From Paramecium sonneborni (lineage: Eukaryota > Ciliophora > Oligohymenophorea > Peniculida > Parameciidae), in assembly GCA_905182985.1 (NCBI GenBank), contig CAJJDN010000003.1, positions 988,606-1,052,605 on the forward strand: a stretch of DNA of 64,000 bases, written 5' to 3'. A program made the translations under genes and the position numbers. Below are positions 1-14,689 of the stretch, in pieces. The stretch's first letter is position 1; every line of letters begins with the position of its first letter. The notes below the pieces were generated by a model. That model had not been told where the DNA came from. It ran no database searches and saw only the letters and a program-made list of their open reading frames with translations.

Positions 1-1
1 T

Positions 2-1150
2 GTAACAGAAGATTTAATTCAAACAAAATATAGATTGATGTGCATAAAAACATTAAAAAATGTAGCTTTAGAATTACTTTAAAATTCGTATGCAGTAGAA
101 AAAACAGAGAGAGTGCTTTTGAGATGTAAAGAAATGATGGATATTTTGTATCCTCTTTTAGAAAATAGAAGTCAATATAATTAGATTTATGTTTAAATAA
201 TTTCAGAAATGTTATACTCTTAATTAGATAAAGCTAGATAAGTTTTATTAAAAGTATATAAGGATTCGATTTTAAATATTTTTAATAAGGAAGACTTTTT
301 TATATAATCTAAACAAACTTTAAAGTATTGGACTAAAATAATAAATTGGGTAGTTTAATATGGTAGAAGTGATTTATTTACTTAATATTTAGAGTAGGTT
401 GCTTAATAATCATCATTTTTCTTTAGTAGAGAGAGTGAAGAGAATAAGAGAAGAATTAAGACTTTTGAAAGAATATGTTTTTTGATTTTTAGTGGAGAAA
501 GAGATCGTTATACTAAGAAATTAGATTTGTTAATTGAGAAGATTTCTGAAGTTATAAAATCAGATTCTGCAAATCCAGGTTTGGTAATGCTTATTTTATT
601 TTGTGTAAGAATTCTTATTTTGAGACTATCACCAATTTAATTAAATGAACTATTTAGAAATATGTGGCCAACACTCTTAACTTTATTAATTAGTATTTTT
701 AAAAATAAACAGTCAAATTAGAATTTAGTTTTGGCAGCTTTAAAATTAGTAGAAATGATATCTTTTATGTAATAAGATGAATTCTTTTTACATTAATGGA
801 TATTTATTTATGATTATTTTGGGATAAAGATTTAAGAGAATTAAGGAATTGGAGTACCCATCACTCCATTTTTATATTAACCTTATTGTTCAAATTTTTT
901 ATTTTAGCAATATTCAGTTGATTATAGTAAGGTAGAATAGACAAATGTGACTGATCCTTAAAAGAGAGAAATAATAATAAAATAGATTAAAGTTGATGGA
1001 CAATAATAATTGGAAGATATATCTTTATAATTGTGTAATTATTTGGTGCAGTTGAATAGCATTAGAATTTATACAATTAATGAAGATATAGAAGACTTGA
1101 TAGAGAACGATTTCATCTAATTGGATTAGTTTATTTATGAATAATAATGA
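2..1150 (+). CDS. DOP1: DOP1/dopey family protein, C-terminal part (5' end outside window)
   Basis: Open in one frame from base 2 to TGA 1148-1150 (382 codons, many TAA/TAG = Gln). DOP1 proteins are very large peripheral proteins of Golgi and endosomes, working with MON2 and a flippase in membrane traffic and, in fungi, cell shape. The C-terminal half of the family is leucine-rich and helical. Here the stretch around 600-690 reads VRILILRLSP followed by a Trp-Pro-containing segment, as in the family. Around 250-350 a segment with FNKEDFF and a downstream Trp matches another conserved C-terminal block. The end (IENDFI) resembles the acidic tail of dopey proteins. No intron is needed. The TMEM231-like gene starts 8 bp after the stop. 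Family assignment is by eye and is fairly firm; the N-terminus is not visible. Confidence 0.8.
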
Positions 1151-1157
1151 TTAATAT

Positions 1158-2163
1158 ATGTTTACTTTATCAAGAGAAAAATTTGAAATTACATATACCA
1201 CCAAATTGTTATCTATTCCAACATGCACTTGCATTTTAGTATACTTTGGTATAATAATGATACCATTTGTACTAGTTTTTGCATCTGAAAGTATTCAACT
1301 GACTAATCAGACTTTTGGATTATGGTATCCTAATTGGAAGATTAATTAGACATTGAGTATTAAGGATTTCACTTTATAAACATCATTACATCTGATGATT
1401 AAGTGTACCATTTCACAAATCAAAAATATAAAATAATGTATCATACTAATACATGTCATTATAAGGATCAAAGATTTCAGTATATTATTATGATTATTTT
1501 TTTAGGCATTGATAGATGATTTAAATGCAGATAATATTCCTGAATAACTCAATTTTAATTTGTAATTATTTACAGAAGCAGATAAAATAAAATAAAATAA
1601 ATAACTATATTGTTGCCTTTAAAATGTTATTTTGCAAGTTTGCATTTCTAATTTGATAGTTATTTATATTTCTAAGAATCTGAAATAGTAGACAATTAAG
1701 GCTTATCATAATTGCAAATAATAGATGAAATCAATTTTTATCAATAAGAACCTTTACCAAATAGGTATTTTTAATAAAATTATTTTATGTAAGTAATTTT
1801 GATATTGATTACTATTCAGAAATTTAGGTTGATGATAACTTAAAAAGTTAAAGGATAAGTGAGATGCTTAGATAAATATATTAAAGAAATTATTAGATTC
1901 GTTCAAAATGTATAAGTAGAAAGATGAGAGGTAATGCTGAGAAGGAATTACGGATAAGCATAAAATTAGATAATAATAAAATGTAAGTAATATAGAGGGG
2001 GGTTTATTTACTTGCAATAATGAAATTAGCATGGCTTTAATATTTTTCTTCATTTATAATAAAATGGGTTTTGGAAGGGAGTTTTTAATATTTCTTTATA
2101 GATTCAGAATAGTTGATACTTAGAAAGTGGAATAATTTTGATTAATATTTATTTAATATAAAA
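1158..2163 (+). CDS. TMEM231: TMEM231-like ciliary transition-zone membrane protein
   Basis: The product resembles TMEM231, a two-membrane-span member of the MKS complex that gates the ciliary transition zone. The start ATG 1158 precedes a membrane segment (residues about 20-45) and a segment containing FGLWYP. A block reading DDLNADNIPEQLNF matches the conserved luminal block before the large beta domain. The C-terminal part has MKLAWLQYFSSFIIKWV, like the second span of the family. Introns 1480-1505 and 1789-1819 fit the frame. The exon between about 1350 and 1479 does not join cleanly: a frame change of one base is needed that I could not assign to an intron. No TGA separates it from the SAPS ATG at 2164. 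The 1441-2163 part is repeated at 2603-3325 by an assembly artefact. Confidence 0.65.
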
Positions 2164-2601
2164 ATGTTATTGTGGTTAAATGGAATGACTAATACATCTA
2201 TAAAACATCCAATGGACACTATGATGGATGAATATCATGCTAATCCAATTAATATCGTACCTCTATTAGCAGAAGATGAATTTTTCATATAAGCAAAGAA
2301 TCTTAATCCAAAAGTGATAGACTTCATTAGATAGCATTAAAAAAGCATTACAACATAACTCTTAGATTTAATTGTACAATAAATTGATGAGGTTACAGAA
2401 ACAAATCATGATCAAGTTGTTGTATTTCCAATTCTATCAATTGAATTTTTTGAACTTGATCTTCCACCCTTAACTTAAATGATTCTCTAAGAAGTATAAT
2501 ATATAATTCTTATACTTCTTAGACAGCAATTCAAACTCTCTTCGCAGGATTACTAAAAACTCCAGATCAAATACATGAACCTTAATGGTCAAATATATAA
2601 A
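1441..2601 (+). repeat. Artefactual repeat A, first copy (1161 bp)
   Basis: This block is followed by a single N (2602) and then the same 1161 bases again (2603-3763). I saw no difference between the copies. Both boundaries coincide with the N. It carries the 3' part of the TMEM231-like gene and the first 438 bases of the SAPS gene. The best reading is two overlapping contig ends joined without merging. Confidence 0.9.
2164..2601 (+). pseudogene. Duplicated 5' fragment of the SAPS gene (assembly copy)
   Basis: This is a second copy of the start of the SAPS-domain gene: ATG 2164, exon 1, the 29-nt intron and part of exon 2. It stops at the N at base 2602. It is identical to 3326-3763 and should be removed when the artefactual repeat is collapsed; it is not a separate gene. 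Confidence 0.85.
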
Positions 2602-2602
2602 N

Positions 2603-3763
2603 TCATACTAATACATGTCATTATAAGGATCAAAGATTTCAGTATATTATTATGATTATTTTTTTAGGCATTGATAGATGATTTAAATGCAGATAATATT
2701 CCTGAATAACTCAATTTTAATTTGTAATTATTTACAGAAGCAGATAAAATAAAATAAAATAAATAACTATATTGTTGCCTTTAAAATGTTATTTTGCAAG
2801 TTTGCATTTCTAATTTGATAGTTATTTATATTTCTAAGAATCTGAAATAGTAGACAATTAAGGCTTATCATAATTGCAAATAATAGATGAAATCAATTTT
2901 TATCAATAAGAACCTTTACCAAATAGGTATTTTTAATAAAATTATTTTATGTAAGTAATTTTGATATTGATTACTATTCAGAAATTTAGGTTGATGATAA
3001 CTTAAAAAGTTAAAGGATAAGTGAGATGCTTAGATAAATATATTAAAGAAATTATTAGATTCGTTCAAAATGTATAAGTAGAAAGATGAGAGGTAATGCT
3101 GAGAAGGAATTACGGATAAGCATAAAATTAGATAATAATAAAATGTAAGTAATATAGAGGGGGGTTTATTTACTTGCAATAATGAAATTAGCATGGCTTT
3201 AATATTTTTCTTCATTTATAATAAAATGGGTTTTGGAAGGGAGTTTTTAATATTTCTTTATAGATTCAGAATAGTTGATACTTAGAAAGTGGAATAATTT
3301 TGATTAATATTTATTTAATATAAAAATGTTATTGTGGTTAAATGGAATGACTAATACATCTATAAAACATCCAATGGACACTATGATGGATGAATATCAT
3401 GCTAATCCAATTAATATCGTACCTCTATTAGCAGAAGATGAATTTTTCATATAAGCAAAGAATCTTAATCCAAAAGTGATAGACTTCATTAGATAGCATT
3501 AAAAAAGCATTACAACATAACTCTTAGATTTAATTGTACAATAAATTGATGAGGTTACAGAAACAAATCATGATCAAGTTGTTGTATTTCCAATTCTATC
3601 AATTGAATTTTTTGAACTTGATCTTCCACCCTTAACTTAAATGATTCTCTAAGAAGTATAATATATAATTCTTATACTTCTTAGACAGCAATTCAAACTC
3701 TCTTCGCAGGATTACTAAAAACTCCAGATCAAATACATGAACCTTAATGGTCAAATATATAAA
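2603..3763 (+). repeat. Artefactual repeat A, second copy (1161 bp)
   Basis: Copy of 1441-2601 directly after the single N. Only this copy continues into the rest of the SAPS gene, so the real sequence is probably 1-2601 followed by 3764 onward. Confidence 0.9.
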
Positions 3764-6057
3764 GATTATTTGCTCTTCTTTTATCCAAAGAACCTAAATT
3801 AGTTTGTTAAACCATATTCAAATTTGATTTACTTAAATTATTTTTAAATCATCTTGAATCAGCCACTGTTAATAGTATCCTTATTTAATTATTCAACCCT
3901 GAATATGCAAATTTTGAAGAGAATAAATTAGATCTTCTTTAATTAGGTTTTCAAAACTTTGAATTAACGGAAGAAATGAGTGTTCTTAATTTTACTTATC
4001 TCATTCATGAAATTATGACCAGATACTTTTCAAATGATCTATGTGAAAAACTTGTTTAATATATTGTCAGCAAATAAATTATACTCTAAATGTTTTAATG
4101 TCTTAGAGTTAATCATGATAAATTATTCCTTGCTAAAAGTTCAGCTCATATCCTATCACTTATTTCTAATTATTATTCTTATAAAATGCAAAATATTAAT
4201 ATTTTTGAAGAAAATATCACCCAAAAACTTATGGATGAAAATTCTGAAATTGCTTATCATTATCAATTAACACTTGATTTTGAATAAACTGATTTTATGA
4301 AAACCTTTATAAATGAAATGAATCTATTTGTTGAATCATTTAATAAAATCTTAGAAAATGATCATTTAAGACTCAGAACATTACGTCTAAAATTACTTGA
4401 AATTTTTGATAATTTAGCAAGAATTTCTAATATTAAATTATGGAAATAAATGAATTAATTAAAATTATTCAATCAAATTGTCTAAATTTACTTTAAATAT
4501 TCAAATTCTGATATATTTCATTCAATCTTTGAGAAATTATTACTATATATACTCAATAGAGCTATTAGTGATTTTCATCCATATTGGTGTACCATATTAG
4601 TAGATGATATCAATATTTATTCATTAATTTCTGAAAAAATTACTTCAAAAAATACAATACCAGGTTATATTTATTTATTAGCTAATCATTTATCATGGTT
4701 TTAGAAAGAATTGAAAGATAAACTAGATATTGATGGATCTCTAGCCAAATACTATCAATAATTAAAACACATTGATGAAGTAATATTGTTGAATGATTAA
4801 TGGAGAAGAGCTAATCCAATATTTAATATAATATTTTAAAAGAATCAAATATAATTAGGAACATCTTAACCAGGAAGTGAATCAAATATACCTATATCAT
4901 CAGAACCTGTAATACATAATGGTAATGATCAACAATTAACTAATGTTAATGCTTAATGTCTATTTAATAAAGTTAAAAATAATAATTAATCAAATATTGC
5001 ATGCATTTCTGGAGATTAACCACCTGAATTTGAAAGTCCTGAAAAACTTGAAGATTAAACATAAAACATTTAACCAGAAGAATATGAGTATGAACCCAGA
5101 AAATCACCTGAAAAATTAAATATATAAGTTTCTCCAAAATAAGATGAATTTCAAGTACCTACAGATCTTCCTTAAACACTTATTTCTTATAATTAAGAAT
5201 AAATTAAAGTAGCTGATTATAAATTTGTTGAAGGTGTTTATTTATAACCTACTTCTCCAACCAAATCTTAATAATAATCGGAATTATCATAAAATAATTA
5301 AGAAAAACAGAATATCATTTAACCTAATAGCGTAGAATCTAGTCCTGATACAAACTAAAATGAATAAAAGGTTGAAATTATGTCAATTAGCTTATAAGAT
5401 TTTGTTTAACCTATTAATAAGCATAAATTCTCTAGTGATAACAAAAATTAATAATTAAATGAAAAATTACCTAGTCCAAATAAAAAAGTAGAAGACATCA
5501 TTAAAAAATATTCTAATATGTCTAAATCTGTTACATTTGGATAAGCTAATTTTGGAAATAATAAGCCAATTGATAATTTATCATTAAAAAGGAAAAAATC
5601 TATGGAATCTTCTTTAAGACTTAAATAGTTAGATTAAGTCTAAAGTGAAGACTTTAAAATTCTTAAGACAAATAAAGAAGTTACTAAAATATTAACAAGT
5701 GATAATAAAAGTATTTTAATGGTAGATGAATTGGATAAAGAATAAGAAGTTAATTCATTAAGGGATAGTTTAGTTAACATTAATAATATGAGTTTTTCTA
5801 GTACTTCAAGTAAAAGAAGAACTATCAAATTTAAAAAACCAAATAAAACCAAATCAATTGGATAAGAGGTCAACCTGAATGTTTCAATTCCTGAAGAACT
5901 ATAAGCAAATAAAGGAATAGTATTTTCTTTATCAAGTTCTAATTCATTAAGAGATTCTTTTGTAAGTAATTAAAGTAGTATTACTGAAGAGAAAAAGTTT
6001 AGATAAGCAAATAAGAAAGATTAAAAATTTTTAAATTATATAAGAAATATTAAATGA
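3326..6057 (+). CDS. SAPS-domain regulatory subunit of a PP6/Sit4-type phosphatase
   Basis: SAPS proteins bind the PP6 (yeast Sit4) catalytic subunit and direct it to substrates. The N-terminus has the family layout: a Trp near residue 4, then MDTMMDEYHANP, then LAEDEFFIQAKNLNPKVIDF, matching the usual acidic 'EDD..QECK..N..L..FL' block. ATG 3326 is chosen because the family begins just before these motifs. Exon 1 is 110 codons, a 29-nt intron (3656-3684) follows in phase 0, and exon 2 runs 790 codons to TGA 6055-6057, giving 900 aa. Residues about 120-520 are Leu-rich and helical (SAPS repeat region). The last 380 residues are polar, rich in Ser, Asn and Gln, and probably disordered. Upstream the frame is open into the TMEM231-like gene. 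Confidence 0.8.
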
Positions 6058-6378
6058 TTTTATAAATTATAAAATATTAGGTGATATAATAGTTTGTTAT
6101 AAACAATTTTTTAATTCTCTTGATTACTTAATTTAGATATATTTCCAATTTCTAAAATAGTGTAAAATATGAAAAATAATAAAGGATTTAAGGAATTTAA
6201 TTAAATAGAAAGTTAAATGGTGTTTGATATATTTTGGATATTAAATAGTTAAAGCGATAGAATATTTAAGAAAAACAAAAATTAAGTTTTATGCTCTCAT
6301 ATATTTTGATTAATATCTATAATTATGATATTGTTTAAATTTCAATCATTATTGAATGAAAATATATTATAAATTTTA
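6058..6378. other. Intergenic DNA between SAPS and CDPK genes
   Basis: About 320 bases of very AT-rich sequence with TGA in all frames. I see no coding signal. It should hold the 3' end of the SAPS transcript and the CDPK promoter. Confidence 0.6.
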
Positions 6379-9130
<2,752 letters not shown>

Positions 9131-9189
9131 ATTTATTTAATTAATCTAATCTCATTTATGTATTAAATTAAAAAAATAATTAATATCAT

Positions 9190-10040
9190 TATAATACTAC
9201 AAAATACCTAAAGAATTTAAATCATTTTTTGAGGAAAAATATTTTTCAAAATATAAATGTTATGAATATTAACAAAGAGAAACTGAGCTATTTGTGATTT
9301 ATTTTAATTAGTTAAACTTTATGTTTAAATATTATAGTTCAACATTATATGAAATTAATATTTAATTAATGGAAAATCTATTATAATTATCAATATCTAA
9401 GACAATAATTTGATTTTCTAAATATTTTATTTCATCGAATCTGTAAATATCTTAAAAGCAATGAATTTACCTCCAATATAGTTTTATCCATTTAAAATTA
9501 ATTTATAATAAGATAGTTTTAAATTTATTGAAAGTTATTAAGTTCAAATTAATGAATATATAATGATAATTATTTTAATGTCTGTTTATGATTATTGTTC
9601 AATGAGTTTATTTAAAGACATCTGTTGCATTTTAATATCTTGATAAAAATTTATCGTTTTCAACATCATATGTAGGTAATACAAGAATTCTATTCTTATG
9701 TAATTCCTAATGAATTTTATTTTTAAGAGTGTGATTGAGATACCAATTAATTTTACCTGTTTCCTACGATTAACGCATTCTAAAAAATCTAATCCTTCAA
9801 TTGCACAAAGCTTATTTGGCAAATTTTCTTTATTAATACAAGTTTATATTCTTTCATAGAATGTGATGCATGGATTTATGCCTCCAGATGTATTTATACC
9901 AATATATGACATAGATAATTATTTATATTATATAATTCATATATAATCTTTTAATAAAATTTGTGATATTTTTATCAATAAATAAGAATCTTATTAAAGA
10001 ATAAGACATAGGGAAAGAATAAAAAATATTTGAAAAACTT
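9190..10040 (+). pseudogene. Degenerate coding remnant, unrecognised
   Basis: Protein-like stretches occur on the plus strand in more than one frame. One begins near 9205 (IPKEFKSFFEEKYF) and stops at TGA near 9410. Another frame carries MNLPPIQFYPFKI and is cut by a TGA near 9640, then continues in the same frame with INFTCFLRLTHSKK and MHGFMPPDVFIPIYD. No GT...AG intron restores a single frame by eye. The amino acid composition looks coding rather than random. I take it as a decaying gene, of a family I do not recognise; a multi-intron real gene is the alternative. Confidence 0.4.
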
Positions 10041-10151
10041 GAAAATGATTATTTAATCAATAGAAAGTATTTAAATGAATAGTTATTATTTATTAAATTA
10101 TTTTTAGTACAATTTAATATAATTTTTAGTATAATTTTTAAATAATAAAAT

Positions 10152-11613
10152 ATGAATACTTACAGCTCTGTTAAGTATAACTATATTAAATAGCTAGATC
10201 CTTCGACTCTTAGATTCAGGGAAGAAGAATGTAAGAGCCAAACATAGCAGTAATGCATTAAAGACATTAATAAAGTCCAAAATATCACTCTCCAGAATCT
10301 AATTTGGATAATTTTGTGAATTTGAAAGCATTCGAACAACCAAAAATATTAAAAAAGAAAAAGTTAACATAAGGATAATAAGGAAAACCAAAAGTTTAGA
10401 TTTAATAGATAAAAAAACCTGCATAATAATCAATGTCTGTGAAAAAATAAACAAAGAGGGTTATTTCTCCAAAAAAAAAGAAGGCTCACACAGTTGATTC
10501 AAAGTAGTAAATGAAAGTTATAAAACCTTCTTAATAATAAAGAAGAGAAGAATTAGGTTTAGGTTAACTAAATGAAAAATAAATTAAACAACGAATTAGT
10601 ATTATTCAAAAATATAATTAGAAAAAATCAAATCGAAGACTAAAATAGTAGAACCATAATTGAAGAAGAAAATCTACTAACCAAATTATGAGATTTAACA
10701 TTACATGGTCCAAAAAAAAACAATTGACAATACAAATAGCATTCAAAAATAAATGATTACTCTATTGGATAAATAAAGAAAGTAAGGTAATCCAATTAAC
10801 AAGATTGGAGAATCTGGCCAAGTTGAATGAGTCTGTTAAAGAGATTTTCAAAAAGTGTAAAACCTTAGAGAATTCACAACCACAAACACCAAAAGTGAAT
10901 ATAAAGAAAAAGAAATATGAAATTCCTATTGATATACAATTAAAAAAATAATAGTCATAGGATATAAAAAAATGTAAAGAAGATAAAATTAATTAAGAAT
11001 CAAAAAAATAAAAAAATTAAGAATAAATTAAATTGAAAAAATAATATGAAGATCTTAATCATAGATATTAATAACTTACAAATCCTGAAACTAATTTAGA
11101 TTCAAATAATTAATATATAGAAGAAATTGATGATGAAGATTAAGAAGATTAATATTCATAAAATAGCAAAAATTAATTCACTGAAATGATTGTTGATACT
11201 TTATCTAAAATTCCGCCAACTTAATTTTTAATTGACAAAATTAGAGAAAGATTAGAATAATAAAATGATTTAGACCCAAATGAACTTACTGGTTAAGATT
11301 ATTTAGTTTTCTTATATCATTTTATGAATGAGGCTGCAACTAAATTATAAAGTGTTTGGAGAGGTTACTCAATTAGAATGCAATTACTAAATGAATTATA
11401 AGAAATGTTAGAATAACAATAAAATGATTCTAAAAATTAAGATGAAGAGTAAGAAGAACATTTAAGATATAAATAACCTCCTTTAGTATTAAAATAAGAA
11501 TAAAAAAATGGTTAGTAAAAACATTAAATTTAAGAAATAAATTAATAATAAAAAATGCCAAAATCAATATTAAATATTATAGCTCAAGATGGAATAGTAT
11601 CAAATTAAACTAA

Positions 11614-11647
<34 letters not shown>

Positions 11648-13833
11648 GAGTTATAGTAAAAATTATATTAATAATAGTAATTTGAAGATTAATAACAAAA
11701 ATAATCATAATAATAATAATTAAAAGATATACCATTTTAGAATAAAAATAGATATGATAAAAACTTCTCTGATTAAACAGATGACTTAGTCATTATTTAG
11801 CAACCTAATAGCCCTGCAAATTAAGAAATTTATTTCTATAATCCTTTTGGATAAAATTTTAAATAGTCTTTAGAAAAATAAATTCATTACTCAAATATTA
11901 AAAGTTCTATAGTAAGTGAGGAAGATTAAAAAAGTGCATTGTCTCAATCTGTAATATAGTAAATTTAATAAGAATTAGAGTTATGGAATAGTTAGATTGA
12001 AAATATTATAAAATAAGATCCAGAAAAGTAAGCATTTGCTAATGTAAAATAATAAATGTCTTAAACAATATTAAACATAGTATCATAGCATATGAGAAAA
12101 TAGAAAGAAATAAAGACTCATGAAAGAAAGGATTCTGAATAATCAGTGGATATGAGAATCAGAAGTTAACTTGAAGCTAATAATGAAAAAACATTTAATG
12201 ATGCTCGTAAAAGATTGTAAAAGACACATGAATAAAGTGTAGAACATTTGTAATTATCATCTAAAGAGAATGATGTTAATCGATCATCATTAATGTCATT
12301 ATAATCATAATTAATGAGAAAGGAAACTGAATTACTAAATATGAGAGAAGAAGCTATTCATTTAAGGTATAAAGCAGAATTGAAAAAAATAAAAGATAAT
12401 CAAATTAAGAAATTAGAGCTCGAAAATTGGTTAGAAAAAGAAAAGGAAGACTTAAAAAATACAAAATAGGCAATAGAGATAAGTAGAAAAAGAGAGGCAA
12501 AAGCAATTCAAAAAATATAAAGAGATTTATAAATAGTTTAAACTTTTGATGAAAACAATCCAAAATTACAGAGTTTAAAAAAATAAGTTGATGAATAACT
12601 ATGTTAAAGTAGTACTATAAAATCATAAAAATAAATTGGATCAGATATTATGATTATTAATCATTTTGATGTTGAATAACATGATGATTTAGATGAAATG
12701 CCAGAAACATATTCAGAAGATTTACAAAATGATAATTTAGATTCAAGAAACTTATTGAGATAAAATATTATTGAATCTGATAAATAAATAGAGACTTATT
12801 AAACATTAAGTGCAATAACAAATGATATCTTGGATGAAATTGTGCAGAATTTAACAGAAGGTATGAAAAATTAATTAATTTAGAATTACTTGTTAATAAA
12901 GATCATTTTGAATTTATAATTTCAAATTTGATTAGTCAATCAGTAATACCTTAATTGCCTATTTCAATTAAAGATATTAAAACTTATATAAAATAATTAT
13001 TTTAATATATATTAGAAAATCATATAGAAGAATTAATTTAAAATCTTAACATTCCATATGGATTTACTCCTTTTAAAAGAATGTAATTAATACATGGATA
13101 TGATAATGATGATGAAGAGATTGAAGATGAATTTCATTAAAATGAAGAAGATATATAAATTGCATTTCCTTTAGATGAAAAATTATTTTAAGAATTTGAA
13201 TCTTATAGATTACAACTTGAAAATGAACCTAATGATAATGTTTAATTTGGAATGAAAGAATTAGAACATATCCATAATAAAGCTGTATTTGATGCATGTA
13301 ATGAGGCCTTGAATTATGAAAGACCTAATTTTACCAGTATAAAATAATCTTATAATTTTAGATTCTGGTCTACCATACCCTTGGTAAAATAAATCAAATT
13401 AATTAATTATTGAAAAAAAAGATTTAGAAAATATTCTGAAAAATATGGAAAGCAAAGTTATAAATTGGTCTCGCACTCTTGGAGGTTTTTTACCTATTGA
13501 GGATGATTCATAAACACCTGAAGAAAAATAAGAAATTCTAGATGAAAAAAATTAACAAATGATGATCCAATAATTAAATTAATTGGAAAATCCATTGTTA
13601 TTTGATTCTCAATTGTCTTAATAAATGTTTGACAATATTGCCTAGATAAGGGATGAAAGATTATATAAAATGCTAATCTAAGATGTTTTAATTCTAAATT
13701 ATTATAGATTAAAGAAAGTGAATTCCGATGGTATTTAATTGAAGATGACAGAACTGAATTTTTAATGGAACTTGGAGATATAATATTTGAATAGTTAGTA
13801 GAAGAAATGGCATCAGAATAACACTAATTATGA
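10152..13833 (+). CDS. Large IQ-motif, coiled-coil protein with DUF4378-like C-terminus
   Basis: About 1150-1190 aa, Gln/Lys-rich. ATG 10152 follows an AT-rich gap. The first 250 codons need several short introns that I could only place approximately (around 10233-10258, 10648-10665, 10710-10742, 10783-10804, some ending AAG). After 10805 the frame is clear. An IQ-like calmodulin-binding motif (QSVWRGYSIRMQL) lies near 11350. Long charged helices at 12060-12560 look like coiled coil. Firm introns are 12861-12883, 13337-13361 and 13685-13707 (GTT start). The end contains SGLPYPW and then RTEFLMELGDIIFEQLVEEM before TGA 13831-13833. That end resembles DUF4378, found in plant TRM/LONGIFOLIA proteins, and the tail of centrosomal CEP350. 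A cytoskeletal or basal-body role is inferred. Confidence 0.65.
11615..11644 (+). repeat. (TAA)10 microsatellite coding for polyglutamine
   Basis: Ten TAA codons in a row in the reading frame of the IQ/DUF4378 gene, encoding Gln in the ciliate code. Further TAA/TAG/CAA-rich stretches follow to about 11730, giving a Gln-rich segment. Confidence 0.9.
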
Positions 13834-13925
13834 ATATATATTTTAATTATCTAAAGTTACAAAGCTCTTTTAAACAAAATAAATTTATTTATATTCAATT
13901 TTCAATGTAATAAATTATTTAATAT

Positions 13926-14516
13926 ATGATATTGTTATTATTAAGAATAACTCCTATCTTTTCTTGATAATTTGGATATGAAGCAGAAAAAGAATAATAA
14001 ATTTGCTTTACTGATAACTTTTCTAAAGATGATGTTTTTGAAATAAGAATAAGTGCAAATTCATCAAATTATAGTGTAAAAATAGCTGAGGCTAACACTG
14101 AATCAATTGATAGTTTATATGAAAGAAAAGGATCTTGGGAACATAATTATTAATATTAATCAACTTCTGCTACTGCTCATATTAGATGCTGTTTAACAAA
14201 TTTTGAGAATGGTTTTATCATTTTTAATATTACATATAAAACTGGATCAGAGTTGGCTAATATGGGTAAAGTAGCAAAAATTTCAGATTTAAATTAGATG
14301 GGAGAAATCATCAAAAAATTAAATTCTTCTTTGGATGATATCAAAAGAGAGAGATCTTTCTCAATTGAAAAACATGATTATATGTCTAAATTATAAGGCT
14401 CAATTTCTAAAAAGCAAATTACTTTTGGTTTTTTATGTTTAGGTTTATCTATGATTATTACTGTAATAACTGTTAATATGATAAAAAGAATTTTAAGATA
14501 GAAAAAAGAATCATGA
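13926..14516 (+). CDS. p24/emp24-family cargo receptor with an in-frame TGA in the signal peptide
   Basis: p24 (TMED) proteins cycle between ER and Golgi in COPI/COPII vesicles. The layout fits: hydrophobic start (MILLLLRITPIFS), a GOLD domain with the expected Cys pair (QQICF near residue 25 and HIRCCL near 85), a coiled-coil stretch, one membrane span (FGFLCLGLSMIITVITV) and a short tail LRQKKES with a dilysine-like motif. Length is 196 codons, normal for the family. Codon 14 is TGA (13965-13967), in the middle of the would-be signal peptide, and the frame continues unchanged. No intron removes it. Sequencing error, a recent null allele or readthrough are all possible. Stop TGA is 14514-14516. 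Confidence 0.75.
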
Positions 14517-14689
14517 TAATTAATGTTATAATTGTTATATACACATACTTTTTAATTCAATGTATATTTTTAAAATTATTATTTATTATTGAATTAAAAA
14601 ATAGTTAACTATTTATGTATAGTATTTTAAAGAGAATTTTAAATCATATTTTGAATACTGCAATTTCCTTTATAGTAAAATTTCCTGAT

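Noticed and set aside
2603..3763. Tandem duplication of the TMEM231/SAPS junction
   Set aside because: Copies look identical and are separated by exactly one N at the copy boundary, as at two other places; an assembly artefact is far more likely.
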